64,000 bases of DNA from Holothuria scabra (lineage: Eukaryota; Echinodermata; Holothuroidea; Aspidochirotida; Holothuriidae): NCBI GenBank assembly GCA_037179385.1, contig CM074195.1:32072222-32136221 (forward strand), in the 5' to 3' direction. Below, piece by piece: positions 47,791-58,614 of this stretch (the first letter of the stretch is position 1; every line of letters starts with the position of its first letter). The notes beneath the pieces are model-generated. The model had not been told where the DNA came from. It ran no database searches and was given only the letters and a program-made list of their open reading frames with translations. The translations under genes were made by a program, and so were the position numbers.

Positions 47791-48520
47791 AATAGTATAA
47801 CGGAACCAAGCTAGTGCCATGTGTGTACATTTGTATTAAAGTATGTAAATAAAGTAAACTGCTTGAGGTATTCTGTAACATATTGTTGATACCAAAAGGT
47901 CCTCATATATATTCAAAACCCTACAAGAAACAATGTACTTTTTTCATTTACCAGGCACAATTCTAAACATTGGAAACTACCTTGTTCATATTGTTGTTAC
48001 AAAATCTTATGCAATTTTCAAGGACAGAGTCAAATCTAATTTGACAGAAAATTACTATGCCTAAGCTTCATGCCAAAATTGGACCCCTCTTATTTGCCTA
48101 ATTGATTCCTTCTGGCTTTACGAAAAAAAAGAGTTCAAGGTCATATCAAGTTTCAATATGTTAGAGGTGTACTTATATTTTAAGCACTTTCAATTGGTGA
48201 AATTTGCATTGAAATCAGATGTATGGTTCTCAAGATATGAGCGAGTAAAGTTGTCACATTTTCAACATACAGTTAAATTGAAGCAAGCTCATATGACGTC
48301 AGATCATCACATTAATGAACAGTCTTTTGTTTTTCTTTAAACTCCCATATTATTCAAAATGTGTCAGGATTGCATAAGTAGCATAAGAACTTTTAAAACT
48401 TTTCTAAGCCCTTAACGTCAAGGTCAACACAGCAAAAACAAAATAAAAAAAAACAACAAAAAACAAACAAACAAAGCAGGGCCTTGTCAATGTGAGAACG
48501 TGATGCGATCTCTGCTGCCC

Positions 48521-48780
48521 TTAAAGTAAAGAGCAGTCCCCCCAAACTTATTTTGAAGAAAAAGCTAAATAACTCAATTTTCATCTTATTTCTCTTCAAA
48601 GTATTGTAATAACATTTTATGACTTTACTATTGCATATTCAAGGTAAACCAAGTAGTTATCTCTGGTGAATTTCACATTTGAAGAGAAAAAACATTGTCA
48701 CATGACTCCCAACAGCCAATCATGAAACTGGACAGTCTACTACACTTCTTCAATTTGGGATGACTGCTCTTGCCCTTTAA
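48521..48780 (+). mobile_element. TTAA-bounded MITE, family M, copy 3
   Basis: It starts TTAAAGTAAAGAGCAGTCCC and ends GACTGCTCTTGCCCTTTAA. It shares its right TTAA with the next copy. Confidence 0.9.
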
Positions 48781-49038
48781 AGGTAAAGAGCAGCCCCCCC
48801 CCCCAAACATATTTTGATGAAAAAGCTAAATAACTCAATTTTCATCTTATTTCTCTTCAAAGAATTGTAATAACATTTTATGACTTTACTATTGCATATA
48901 GGTAAACCAAGCAGTTATTTCTGGTAAATTTCACATTTGAAGAGAAAAAACATTGTCACGTGACTCCCAACAGCCAATCATGAAACTGGACAGTCTAATA
49001 CACTTCTTCAATTTGGGAAGACTGCTCCTGCCCTTTAA
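48777..49038 (+). mobile_element. TTAA-bounded MITE, family M, copy 4
   Basis: It starts TTAAAGGTAAAGAGCAG and ends GACTGCTCCTGCCCTTTAA, in the same orientation as copy 3 and abutting it through one shared TTAA. The interiors of copies 3 and 4 are closely similar. Confidence 0.9.
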
Positions 49039-49326
49039 ACTCACTTTGGAACAAAAATTTGGTAACTTTATTTCCTGAAATCGCGAGAACTTGTCCCGTA
49101 GATTTGAATAGAAATTTCACCCGGCCACACTGAGTACATTTGGTTCTTCTTTCACATGTGAAAAATTATGTTTTTGCTTAAAACTTTTTTTAGCGTCCTG
49201 TTTATAACTTTTCTTGTCACCGTTGCATCTTGTTTGATACATGCATAGCTAGTGTAAATGTGTTTATTAACGAAATACAGTGAACTGAACTTGTTCTTTA
49301 TTTTTAACCATATAAATTCTGTTTTG

Positions 49327-50291
49327 CAAAGCAGGCCAAGTCGTCCCCAAACCAACTCGTCCCCAGTATGAAAAATGGTGTGATTTTTATGGCGTGAGAC
49401 GGGGGAATATATTAACAACCAAACATATATTATTGAAACTGAAATATATATTATGTGACAAAACACGAAATTTATTTAGTAGCATCAAACATTAGGCCTA
49501 TATTTGTAACACAAATTTGCAATAAAAATACAATTGTAGAAAGAATTTATGTGCCTAACAAGACATATATTTGCAATTAAAATATATTCCCAACAAAAAT
49601 ATATGTTTGCTCTAAAACATATATTTACAAGAATATTTTTTCTTACACTTGAAATATATTCGTAGAGAAAAATTATGTTTACACCAAAATTTATTTGCAA
49701 GAAAATGTATCTTTCTTGAAAAAGTTACCATGTTCGCCACAAAATTATATTTGCAACAAAAATATTCTTCCAACCAGAAATATATTTTTAAGAAGAAGAA
49801 ATAAGTTTGCAATATAAGTGTATCTGCAAGAAACATTATTTTTGCCAAAACATTTATTTGCAAGATTAATTATATTTGCCAAACTAAAAATATGTCCCCA
49901 TCAGTTGTGTTTAAAATATATGCTATCAAACTCCAAAAATATATATGTTGTTGGTTAAGATGGGTAGACAAATTGTGACAATAAAGTTATCATGCTATAT
50001 TGTTAATCACTTGTCATTCTCTATATAGGCCTATGCATAAACACGGCTTCAAATTTGTGTCACGAAATCTCCCATTTAACTAGCAAAAGGGAAGCCAAAA
50101 AATTATGAACAAACCAAAAACAAACACAAAGTCTGTGTAAGCTGGTCTCTTGAAATAAGGTAATTTTATTTCCCACTAATTTCTCATATTGGGGCCGACT
50201 TGGTTTGGGGACGAGCTGGCTTGGGGACGACTTGACTTGGGGACGAGTTGGTTGGGGACGAGTTGGTTTGGGGACGACTTGGCCCGAAAGC
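49327..50291. mobile_element. Foldback transposon with iterated 16-bp termini, copy 2
   Basis: CTGTTTTG is duplicated exactly at 49319-49326 and 50292-50299. The left end CAAAGCAGGCCAAGTCG carries two 16-bp units. The right arm (50193-50285) carries about six, ending CGACTTGGCCCGAAAGC. The interior matches copy 1 (17115-18203) nearly throughout. The iteron number differs on both arms between copies. Confidence 0.92.
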
Positions 50292-51009
50292 CTGTTTTGT
50301 GCTGTATATGTTCGGCGTTCCGTGTTGCAGCGTTCTCCGATATCCGAGCGCTCATGTCGTCGATCTGTGCACAACTGCACATGCGCAGTTCGTATCAAGA
50401 AACCAAGTCCTATCATTTTTGCATTTTGGTCGAGGCGTGAAGATAGGTTTCGTTGTAATTTGAAGGTTTACCACGCCGTGAAACGAACATCACACAAAAT
50501 GAATAGCACGTTTAAGTAAAAAGGAAATTGAAATCATGTACGTCGAACGTATTTTGAAACAGTTTGGATAAATTTTAGCTTGAGGAAAAATTGGCCTAGC
50601 CTAGGCTAGCATAGCCTACTGCAGGCTAAGCCTAACGTTAACTGTTAATATTATGTTTTGTTAGCCTAGGGCCCAGCAATTACTTAGGCCTAGGCTAGGC
50701 CTAGCCTAGCCTAACGCTAGGCCATAGGCTAGCCTCAACACGAAATTGCAAATACGCCATGGCCCAAGTAGGTCTAATGTTAGGCTAACAGTCAAACAAG
50801 GTCTAAATCTACGGTATTTTTTGTATCCTAGGCTAGGCTGGTAACACAGTCTAAGTAACACTGTTAAACTGACAGTACAGGGACCAAGAGGCAAGACCTA
50901 ACGTTAGGCCTAGGTAGGCCTACAAAACCTTTACTGTACTCTCGTTGGGTGCATGCATGAGGTTCGGATAGCCTAACACGTAGCCATACAGTGTGGGTGC
51001 ATTGTTAGG
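50292..51009. other. GCCTA/TAGGCC-rich stretch
   Basis: From about 50588 to 50930 the sequence is a degenerate mixture of GCCTAG, CTAGGC and AACGTTA words on both strands. No exon is supported. Confidence 0.5.
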
Positions 51010-52886
51010 TTACAGTTAGTTTCCGCCCTTGCTACTTTCCGCCCCTCAAAAGCGGTGTTTTCCGCCACTTTTATTTTTAGCAGTAAACATCTTTTTGGAA
51101 GGTGGAAAGGAATGGAATGTGATATCAAGAGTACTTTGGTCAAATGAAGATTCCATCAACTTTTTCTTAAAGTTTCAAACGACGTCATGGATGTCTTTTA
51201 CTATTAGGGTTGTCGCACTAAAAATACGACTACACGAAAAATATCAAACTTGAAGAATTTGACTGATTTACATTGTTAGGTACCCTTTTCTAAGCAACCA
51301 TGCCAAATTTTATCAAAATCCGACCAGTACTTTTCAAAATATAGCCGATTTTATGTCTCCATAATCCTTACGATTTCTCCAAATCGCCGTATGCTTCAGT
51401 GTTACGATCTGCCTGCAGAAGTTGGTCAAAAACAACATCGTAACTGCTCACTCAGACGCTTTGATTATTCATCACTGTGTTACGTACACCAGATGTGCCG
51501 GCGTGAATATGCAACGTTACTAGGCAAGACACTCAGTGATCACGCGTCCGTGTCATGATAGCTTGCGTTCTGTGTACGTAACATGCATTAACAAGTCCCA
51601 TATAGCCTGCTTACACACAGTCTATGCTATAGCAATCCGTACATGTGCTTACGCACACGTACACAACTACGTAATTTACTAACCGTACTTCGGTATTGCA
51701 CGTACAGGTATATACAATGCAGTACTGTACGTAAGCATATTGGCGGGAAATCCCTTGTTGCTAAGTTGAACAATGGATTCATACATAAACATATTAATGT
51801 CGGCTCAGTACAAAAGATGTAGGCGGAGATCATTGGGCTGTTTCATTTAAATCGAGCGTGCATCGGGGCTGAGCAAAAATTCAATTTTTTTTTCTTCGGA
51901 AATGGAAAGATCATAAAAAACGCTACAAAATGATACCTGGAAGCAATTGCAGATTTTTCTGGAACCCATTGTAACCATGTCACCAATGTTTTAAGCCAAA
52001 AAATGGTAAAGAAATATTATTTTTGGCGATCGCTTCCCTCCATTAAAATGTAGAGTTCCTTTTCTTCTTTCTAATGATATATGGGTTGTAGGGGTCAAAG
52101 GTTCAGCCCCAATGCACGATCAAGTCAAAGATGGCTGTGTGTGGCATTTTACGTGTGACCAAAACGCACTTTTGACTGCCACCGTTGCAACGATGCTTCA
52201 AAGAGATCGTTAGAAACTGTAACATATTTTTTCTTCTTTTTATTTTTAAGCTTATTTGGTGAAATATTATAGTAGAAATATGTCTTTAGTGTACTAATTT
52301 TACAGTGCAGGCAAAATTTTGACAATTTTGAGTGTCGTAAATTCAGTTTTTAAACACACTGTTTTAGCGACTTCGTGTTTGGGTGTGAGTAGTTCCGCGA
52401 GAATTTTGGAGAAAAATTCTGTGTGCGTGCGACAACCCTATTACTATTCAATGCGACACCCGTTACTGCCATGTTGATGTCTTTCCAAGCAACATCCCCA
52501 CTGTAGACTTTGGTATACTTATACGTATTTACGAACAGGTATATGGTATTCAGTGCTGTGAACAACTGTTCACACATTCAGCATAAGTCTACCTATAGAC
52601 AAGCGTACTATTTATACTTAAAAAATACAAGTCCATGACTAGACTTGACGTTTAGAAAAAAGGTGGTAAAATTCATTCTTTTCGATGATTATTTGATGAG
52701 ATACTGAAAAAGTTGTAGGCCTAGCCATAAATTTAATTGTTGCCTTGTACTTGGATTTGAAATTTGAAGTTAACAGTTATTTTTATCACATGTTAGTTCA
52801 AACATTACTTTCCGCCCCAAGATACTTAGGGGCGGAAAGTAACGGGTGGAAACTATCCAGGGCAGAAACTAACGGACCCCCATGTT
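51010..52886 (+). mobile_element. CCGCCC-rich inverted-repeat element, family U, copy A (interrupted)
   Basis: The left end is TTACAGTTAGTTTCCGCCC followed by repeats of ACTTTCCGCCCC. The right end is GGGGCGGAAAGTAAC...GGGCAGAAACTAACGGACCC, inverse to the left. With the hAT-like insertion 51206-52440 removed it is about 640 bp and aligns with 54941-55538 in the same orientation. No coding frame is evident. Confidence 0.82.
51206..52440. mobile_element. hAT-like non-autonomous element in U copy A
   Basis: Termini AGGGTTGTCGCAC and GTGCGACAACCCTA are inverse repeats and TTACTATT is duplicated exactly at 51198-51205 and 52441-52448. The uninterrupted U copy B reads GTCTTTTACTATTCAATGCG here (55111-55130), with one TTACTATT. 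The interior 1.2 kb has no transposase frame. Part of it recurs inverted at 58615-58993. Confidence 0.93.
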
Positions 52887-52906
52887 AAATAGGTATAGGT
52901 CTAGCC

Positions 52907-52976
52907 TAGTCCTCAGTAAAGGACTATGTATGGATGGTCGCGTAATTGCTCCCTATACATAGTCCTTACTCCTGTG
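52907..52976 (+). repeat. Hairpin-forming inverted arm, left
   Basis: The arm contains TAGTCCTCAGTA then GGACTATGTAT, a 23-base loop with GGTCGCGTAATTGCTCCC, and ATACATAGTCC, so it can fold as an 11-bp stem. It is the near-exact inverse of 54776-54847. Confidence 0.92.
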
Positions 52977-53709
52977 CATGGTAATAGTGGGATGATTTAT
53001 CGTCAGTATTAACATTACAAACAGTTTTTCCTCTTGAGACGACTACCGGTCCTAAAATCTCTATTTTTTAGCTTCAAACGTATCTTGAAAGTGTAACCGA
53101 TGTTTCACCATAAGATTTACTCACAATTTACTTACAAAAGAATAAAAAATCCAGAATAAAAACGTTCACTTTCGGTGTGCGTCTTCTTTAACGTGTAGAG
53201 CGTGTCAAAAGTTAGTTCATTCTAAAAACAGCTGTTTATGAGGTCATAAAATGATGGCGCTCCAGATATTACACTCGTTGCGTTGTCAAGGCCTGAACCC
53301 CGTGAAATTTTTTCTTCTATTCTTCGGGTGTAGAGGTGCATGCAAGCACACACAGTAATTTGTAATTGTTGTATAAAACAATAAAATACTTTGGTTTAAA
53401 TTTTGTTGGCAAAGATCAGAAAGGCCTAACCAAATGTTAACCTAGCAGAAGTTTTTCCCTATTTTTTAATGAATATCTCGTTTCAATCATCTTTTTTTTA
53501 ATTAATAACGGCATCCTATGGGCACCGTATCAACGCTGACCTGTTCTTCGCATGTTCGCGTAATAAATCGCGTTTTTCCCTATAATTCCTTAATTTTGAT
53601 TGGTTGCAACCGATGTTGCACCAGTTCAACTACTGAATAAGACAGCAAGTGCGTACACACACCACAGCATACTTTGGATCGGAGAACGAGAAAATCCATT
53701 TTGTTCAAC
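52977..53709 (+). other. Segment upstream of the helicase exon
   Basis: No upstream exon is recognised. ATTGGTTG near 53600 is a possible inverted CCAAT box and the last 60 bases are likely 5' UTR of the helicase exon. Confidence 0.35.
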
Positions 53710-53898
53710 ATGGCGGAGGAAATGGTGCGTTTCACATTTGGTCAAATAAAAGAAAGACATCATTTCTATCTTGACCTCAAAGAAGAGCAGGTGCAACTTG
53801 CTGCCGCTATCTTACAGGGTATAGATGCAATAGGGGTCTTACCAACTGGCTACGGAAAGAGTATGGCGTACATATTACCGCCTTTGATTTTGAGTGAG
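53710..53898 (+). CDS. RecQ-like SF2 DNA helicase, first coding exon only
   Basis: ATG at 53710 in good context (CAACATGG) starts a 63-codon exon ending at a consensus donor, GAG|GTGAGT, in phase 0. It reads MAEEMVRFTFGQIKERH, then LDLKEEQVQLAAAILQGIDA and IGVLPTGYGKSMAYILPP. LKEEQ..A...IL.G.D is the helicase Q motif region. PTGYGKS is Walker A (motif I), with Lys50 and Ser51 for ATP binding. The DEAH box and later motifs would be in following exons, which I could not find before the next gene at 60520. The codons are undamaged. It could be a recently orphaned or captured exon, or a gene whose remaining exons I missed. Reading through the donor meets a stop at about 54106. Confidence 0.82.
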
Positions 53899-54775
53899 GT
53901 GAGTGATCATTTTCACTCTTTTTTTTTAAAATGTGCTGAATATGACATTTTGACCAAAGGAGAGCTGAAGAATCATACGCCTACAAGAAATTTTCATTGC
54001 TTGATCACTTTCCCCTTTTTCAAGTTAGGGGTAGAAATAGTTCTACTTCCTCTACTATGGCACAGTGGCGTTAGCCAGACGGTGCAGGGGTATTCCGGAG
54101 ACAATTAAAATGCAGAAAGCAAACTCTGTGTGAAATGAAATGTTCCATAATGCGCAAAAGTGTTCTAAGTAAGACGCAAAGACAGGTTGCCAAAAGTACA
54201 GTACCCATTAAAAACCATGCAAAAAATGAAAAAAAGAAATTAAGAAAGAGATGTTTATAAAAACAATATATTGTATCAAATGTAACTAGATAAAACTCAG
54301 TATTGTTGCCGAAATAGTTTCCAACTTATTTAAATATAATTTTTTCCATAAAAAAGTTACTATATGGCATATTTTATATAGCAATGTAAGATATGTAACT
54401 CAAATAATCACGTTACGTATTGCACCCGGAATTAAGAGGAAAATACAATGGGGTTCGGTCCGCTTGGCAACGATATGAATTGGCGCCATCATTCCATGAC
54501 GTCATCAATAGCGGACGGCGCCTGCAGCTCGAACGTAAACAATTGCATCTGCTGTGGTTAAAATGAACAAGAGGAACGAAAGTAGGCGACTTTATCCTTG
54601 ATTTGGAAGACATTTCGATGGTTTATCATCGATGATAAGCACACCAGCACTTCGGTAAGGTTTGTTTCAAGGAGATTGGGTCGTTGAAGAGTGAGGTTAT
54701 ATAGTAAGATGGCTGAAATTAGCAAAGCAATTTTCGACAGTAACTATTACTGTCGAAGACCAGCAACCGCGGTAT
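53899..54775 (+). other. Presumed intron or flank of the helicase exon
   Basis: It contains CACAGTGGCGTTAGCCAG (54061-54078), resembling a hAT terminus, and GGTATTCCGGAGACAATTAAA (54089), resembling the Y-family end. No second helicase exon was recognised. Confidence 0.4.
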
Positions 54776-54847
54776 CACAGGAGTAAGGACTATGTATAGG
54801 GAGCAATTACGCGACCGTCCATACATAGTCCTATACTGAGGACTATG
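54776..54847 (-). repeat. Hairpin-forming inverted arm, right
   Basis: The inverse of 52907-52976 with only a few mismatches over about 70 bp, carrying the same GGACTATGTAT...ATACATAGTCC stem. The arms enclose 1.8 kb containing the helicase exon. Confidence 0.92.
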
Positions 54848-54940
54848 CCTAGCCTAGCCCTTTTTTCGGATCTTTTGGTAAATATTCCTCCTGAAATAAA
54901 TCTGTACCAGCCTAGCAGCAAAAGTGATTGTTTCACACGC

Positions 54941-55538
54941 TTACAGTTACTTTCCGCCCTCGCTACTTTCCGCCCCTCCGCCCCTTTTATTTTCAGCAGG
55001 AAACATCTTTTTGGGAGGCGGAAAGTAATGAAATGGAATGTGATATCAGTGGTACTTTCGTCAAATGAAGATTCCATCAACTTTTTCTTAAAGTTTCAAA
55101 CTTCATTGATGTCTTTTACTATTCAATGCGACACCTGTTACTGCCATGTTGACATCTTTCCAAGCAACATTCTCACTGTAGACTTCAATATACATACATA
55201 CTTACGTACAGGCATATGGTATTCAGTGCTGTGAACAACTGTTCACACATTCCGCAGAAGTCTACGTATAGACAAGCGGACAACTTATACGTAAAAAAAT
55301 GCAAGTCAGCGGACTTTGTGTAGTCAGTAGACTTAACGTTTAGACAAAAGGTGGTAACATTCATTCTTTTCGATGATTTTTGATGAGGATACTGAAAAAA
55401 TTGTAGGCCAACCCATAAATTTAATTGTTGCCTTGTACTTGGATTTGAAATTTGAAGTTAACAGCTGCTTTTATCACATGTTAGTTCAAACATAACTTTT
55501 CGCCCCAAGATTTTCAGGGGCGGAAACTAACGTACCCC
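54941..55538 (+). mobile_element. CCGCCC-rich inverted-repeat element, family U, copy B (uninterrupted)
   Basis: It starts TTACAGTTACTTTCCGCCC and ends GGGGCGGAAACTAACGTACC. It aligns with copy A and supplies the empty site for the insertion at 51206-52440. Confidence 0.85.
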
Positions 55539-55741
55539 GTTCATACAAATCCTAGCAAGGCCAAGGCCCTAGGCCTAGGCTAGACCCACACCGGAAAGTG
55601 CATTTGCCATACACCAAAGAATCACGCCAATGTGGAAGTGTTTGGAATTATATGCCACAACAATTGTTGCAATTGTAGGCCTATGCCAACTGTTGTAATT
55701 TTCCTTGTAGCAGCCGGGTACGCCATACGCCAAATTTGTTG

Positions 55742-56286
55742 GCATACATAACATAACATAACAGGTTGAAGGGCAAAGGAGGGCCGAGGCCCCATAAGAT
55801 GCCCTGAAGTCCAAGCCCTAATCAAAAGTCAAACCACCAAAGCTTGACAACAGCCCCAAACAATCAGATTCTACCACAGCCATGGAAAAACCTGTCAATG
55901 TTAACCTTAAAGCAGTGAACTGAGGGGGAGTTAACTACCCAATCTGGTAGACAATTCCACTCGTTGACAACTCTATGGGAGAAACTAAACTTCCTAATGT
56001 CAAGCCTTGCAAAAGGCTTTTCAAGCTTTTTACAATGCCCACGCACCCGAGAATTACCTTGAACCCTTAAATAACTACAAGTCAGAAGGGGATTCCTTTC
56101 ACAAAGGAACTTGAAAACCTGGAGCATGTCTCCCCTAATCCTTCTCAGCTCCAAGGTGGTAAGCCCAAGATGTTTAAGCCTAGAGCTTACCCATTGCCAT
56201 TCGCCAAAGATCTTTCTGTGAAAGGCCCTACTTTCCAGTGTGGGGCTAGACCTGTACTGCCATAACTTTTCATTATCTGGCAATCT
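55742..56286 (-). pseudogene. CR1-type retrotransposon 3' fragment
   Basis: On the minus strand a 139-codon open segment ends near 55864. It contains RLKHLGLTTLELRRIRGD, VFKFLCERNPLLT, then HCKKLEKPFARLDIRKFSFS and RVVNEWNCLPDWVVNSPS, the conserved C-terminal region of CR1-like reverse transcriptases (RLKALGL.SLE.RR.RGD; RVV..WN.LP). A 3' UTR follows and ends in TTATG repeats (plus-strand CATAACATAACATAACA near 55744-55760). It is truncated at about 56286 and lacks the catalytic core. Confidence 0.85.
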
Positions 56287-57309
56287 AGCCTAGGCCTAGA
56301 TCAATTTAAGTGTTTTGCCCAGAATGTCAACTTTTTTTTTGTGGGCAGAGAATGTGAACAAGAAATGGAAAACACGCACAGACCTAGCCCTTAAACAGGG
56401 CTGTGTGTTACGTTACATGGCCTAAGCTCATTACACTCCACATCACAGCCCTGACCCTGCTAACACAAAAAATCCCATCACCCTGGCCAGGGTTGTTTTC
56501 TGTCACGTTCACAAATTCCTATGTTTTCTAACCAAACTTTACACAGATAACCTCTGGCACCACATCCACCTTTCTGCATTTATAAGCTGTTCACCCAGAT
56601 TCAATGTTATAATGGTGTATTTTGCCTCGAAAAATTGAACGAAACACTAACTCAATGCACCATGTTTGCAAGCTTTCGAACGACTAAGTAGTCGTCTTCG
56701 GTCCTACTAAACCACGCACTGACACACTTGGCTATGCCTTGTGTACCAGGGCATGCGCTGACATGCTGATTTACTTAATTTGGAACTTGGAACTTGAGGC
56801 AGGGCATGCCAGAGGGTGTCAGGGCGTGGAATAGTGGGACCTGTCATCTGTGTGAAATCCACTTTGGGGTCAAAGGTCATACCAGGGGTGTCCACTTATC
56901 CAGAAAGTTTTCGCACTTGGAGAAATTTTGACAACGTTTCAACAATTTCAAAAATATTTGGAAGCTTCAAATACAAACAGACAACAATTTTTCATATGAA
57001 ATTTGCATTCATTAGGTGGAATGATCATTAAAGTTATCGATTTGATGAAATGGTTATAAAGTTCTAGGAATGATTTTTGACTATTTGCAAGTTCATGTAA
57101 AAACACTTATTGTACGAGGGTTCATTCAAACGAAGGAGTTTCTAACCAGAATCGAAGTGTCATTTTGCTGCATTTTGACCTCAGACTGTCCATGAAAGCC
57201 GGTTTATTGGTAACTTTTGGATTGGAAGTCACTTGCACATCTTTTTCTGGTAATATAAGTTTGATGTGTGTAATATTTACCAGTTCAGAACGTATTTTTC
57301 ACAAAATCT
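56287..57309. other. Intergenic stretch with a small hairpin
   Basis: CGAACGACTAAGTAGTCGTC (56678-56697) can form a 6-bp stem. No exon is recognised. Confidence 0.4.
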
Positions 57310-57614
57310 TTGATATGTAAACAACTTTCTTCTAGAGGCCCGGTAACAAGGTGCGCTACTGATAAAACTCTATTAACAGTTCCGTCTAGAAAGAAACACT
57401 TTGCCGACAAGGCTTTCTCCGTAGCTGGCCCCTCACTTTGGAACACACTCCCGCGTAATATCAGGGAAGCTCAATTAGTCGCTACTTTTAAAAAGATCGT
57501 AAAGTCTCACTTTTTCTTACTGCACTGTACTTTATCGTTCTCTTTCCATTTTTAAGCGCTTTGATCATTTGGAGCTAGCCCTATATAAATATTTGTATGT
57601 ATGTATGTATGTAT
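57310..57614 (+). pseudogene. CR1/L2-type retrotransposon 3' end
   Basis: The stretch encodes RKKHFADKAFSVAGPSLWNT then LPRNIREAQLVATFKKIVK, the typical reverse transcriptase C-terminus of this group (FSVA.P.LWN.LP..IR.A....FK..LK). A short 3' UTR follows with GCGCTTTGATCATTTGGAGC and CTATATAAATA, and a GTAT-repeat tail (57591-57613). Everything upstream of the last 80 codons is missing. Confidence 0.85.
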
Positions 57615-57969
57615 TTTGTTCTGAAAGCCTAATGACAGGATTTTTTGTGTTAGCGGGGCAAGGGCTGTGATGTGGAGTATATTGAACTTAGGCCATGTAA
57701 CGTAACACACAGCCCTGTTCAAGGGCTAGCGCGGACCAGGAAACTCAGCATACCAAAACATGTACGGCTCTGCGCTGTGAGTACAGTATGCCACGTGTAA
57801 ATATGTGTATGTACTGTACAATAGAATTCCCCTAGGCCTAACTGTGCTACGAAAAAAATCCTGTGTGCGGCATACATGCTGCCTTTATGTACAGCATTCC
57901 ACAGGCATTCGCAGCATATACATACACTGCACAGATTAGAGTATGTGTATGTATAAATACTGCTGAGAG
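57615..57969. other. Intergenic stretch, nothing recognised
   Basis: TGTAC/GTATAC-rich sequence without a supported feature. Confidence 0.4.
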
Positions 57970-58290
57970 GATTACGTTAGTCTCTGCCCTTGCTACTTTC
58001 CGCCCCTCAAAAAGTGTGTTTTCCGCCCCTTTTATTTTTTAGCAGAAAACATCTTTTTGGGGGCAGAAAGTAGTGGAATGCAATGTGATATCAGTGGTAC
58101 TTGTGTCATAAGAAGATTTTATCAACTTTTCATTTGCTGTTCTGTGCGACGCTGGTTACTGCCGAGCTGACGCCTTTCCAAGCAACATTCTCACTGTAGA
58201 TTTTAGTATGCTAATACGTGCTTAGGTACAGGTATACAACATTCAGTGCTGTGAACAATTGGTCACACATTCAGCATAAGCCTGCCTATA
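57970..58290 (+). mobile_element. Family U, copy C (3'-truncated)
   Basis: The left end ATTACGTTAGTCTCTGCCC is followed by CTACTTTCCGCCCCTC and blocks such as AGCAACATTCTCACTGTAGA and TTCAGTGCTGTGAACAA in the same order as copies A and B. The right terminus is missing. Confidence 0.75.
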
Positions 58291-58614
58291 GACACATGGA
58301 CTACTGTACATACAGTACGTACACTAGAGGTCTTTTGCATTTAGTGATGGCACAGTTGCACGGGAAACAACTTAAAATCGTGAAAGGTGACTGTGGATTT
58401 CACTAAAAACTGCCAAAGTGTGCGGACGGAAATACAAGGCAGTTTGGCTCTGCAGGGAATGCGTTTCCCGCACAGGCTTAACTGGTATCCGTCTGGTGTT
58501 TGCTAGTCAATTACTTAGGGTTTTTGTGCGCGCATAGAATGTTTCTCCAAAATTCTAGCGGAACTAAGTTAGGCCTGTTATGCAGACACACAGAGTCGCT
58601 AATACAGCATGTTT

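Larger units (their letters stand above)
48130..49192 (-). mobile_element. TTAA-type element, family S, copy 2, interrupted by two M copies
   Basis: It aligns in reverse with 62441-63032. Shared blocks include GTGAAATTTGCATTGAAATC, CCTTGTCAATGTGAG, CTCTGCTGCCC and TTTTTGCTTAAA. Two M elements occupy one internal TTAA. The outer TTAA sites are eroded, so the boundaries are approximate. Confidence 0.72.

Noticed and set aside
50060..50519. Overlapping frames of 70-118 codons near the right arm of foldback copy 2
   Set aside because: They are mirror readings of the iterons and cross the element boundary and target duplication.
51206..52440. A possible autonomous hAT transposase gene
   Set aside because: At 1.2 kb it is too short and no frame contains a hAT dimerisation or catalytic region; it is treated as non-autonomous.
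53899..54108. Continuation of the helicase frame past 53898
   Set aside because: A consensus GTGAGT donor lies exactly where similarity to the helicase family stops; the rest is intron-like.
51010..55538. U copies A and B as long terminal repeats of a retroelement holding the helicase exon
   Set aside because: Each copy has its own inverted termini, a third copy stands alone at 57970, and there is no primer-binding site, polypurine tract or gag-pol sequence between them.
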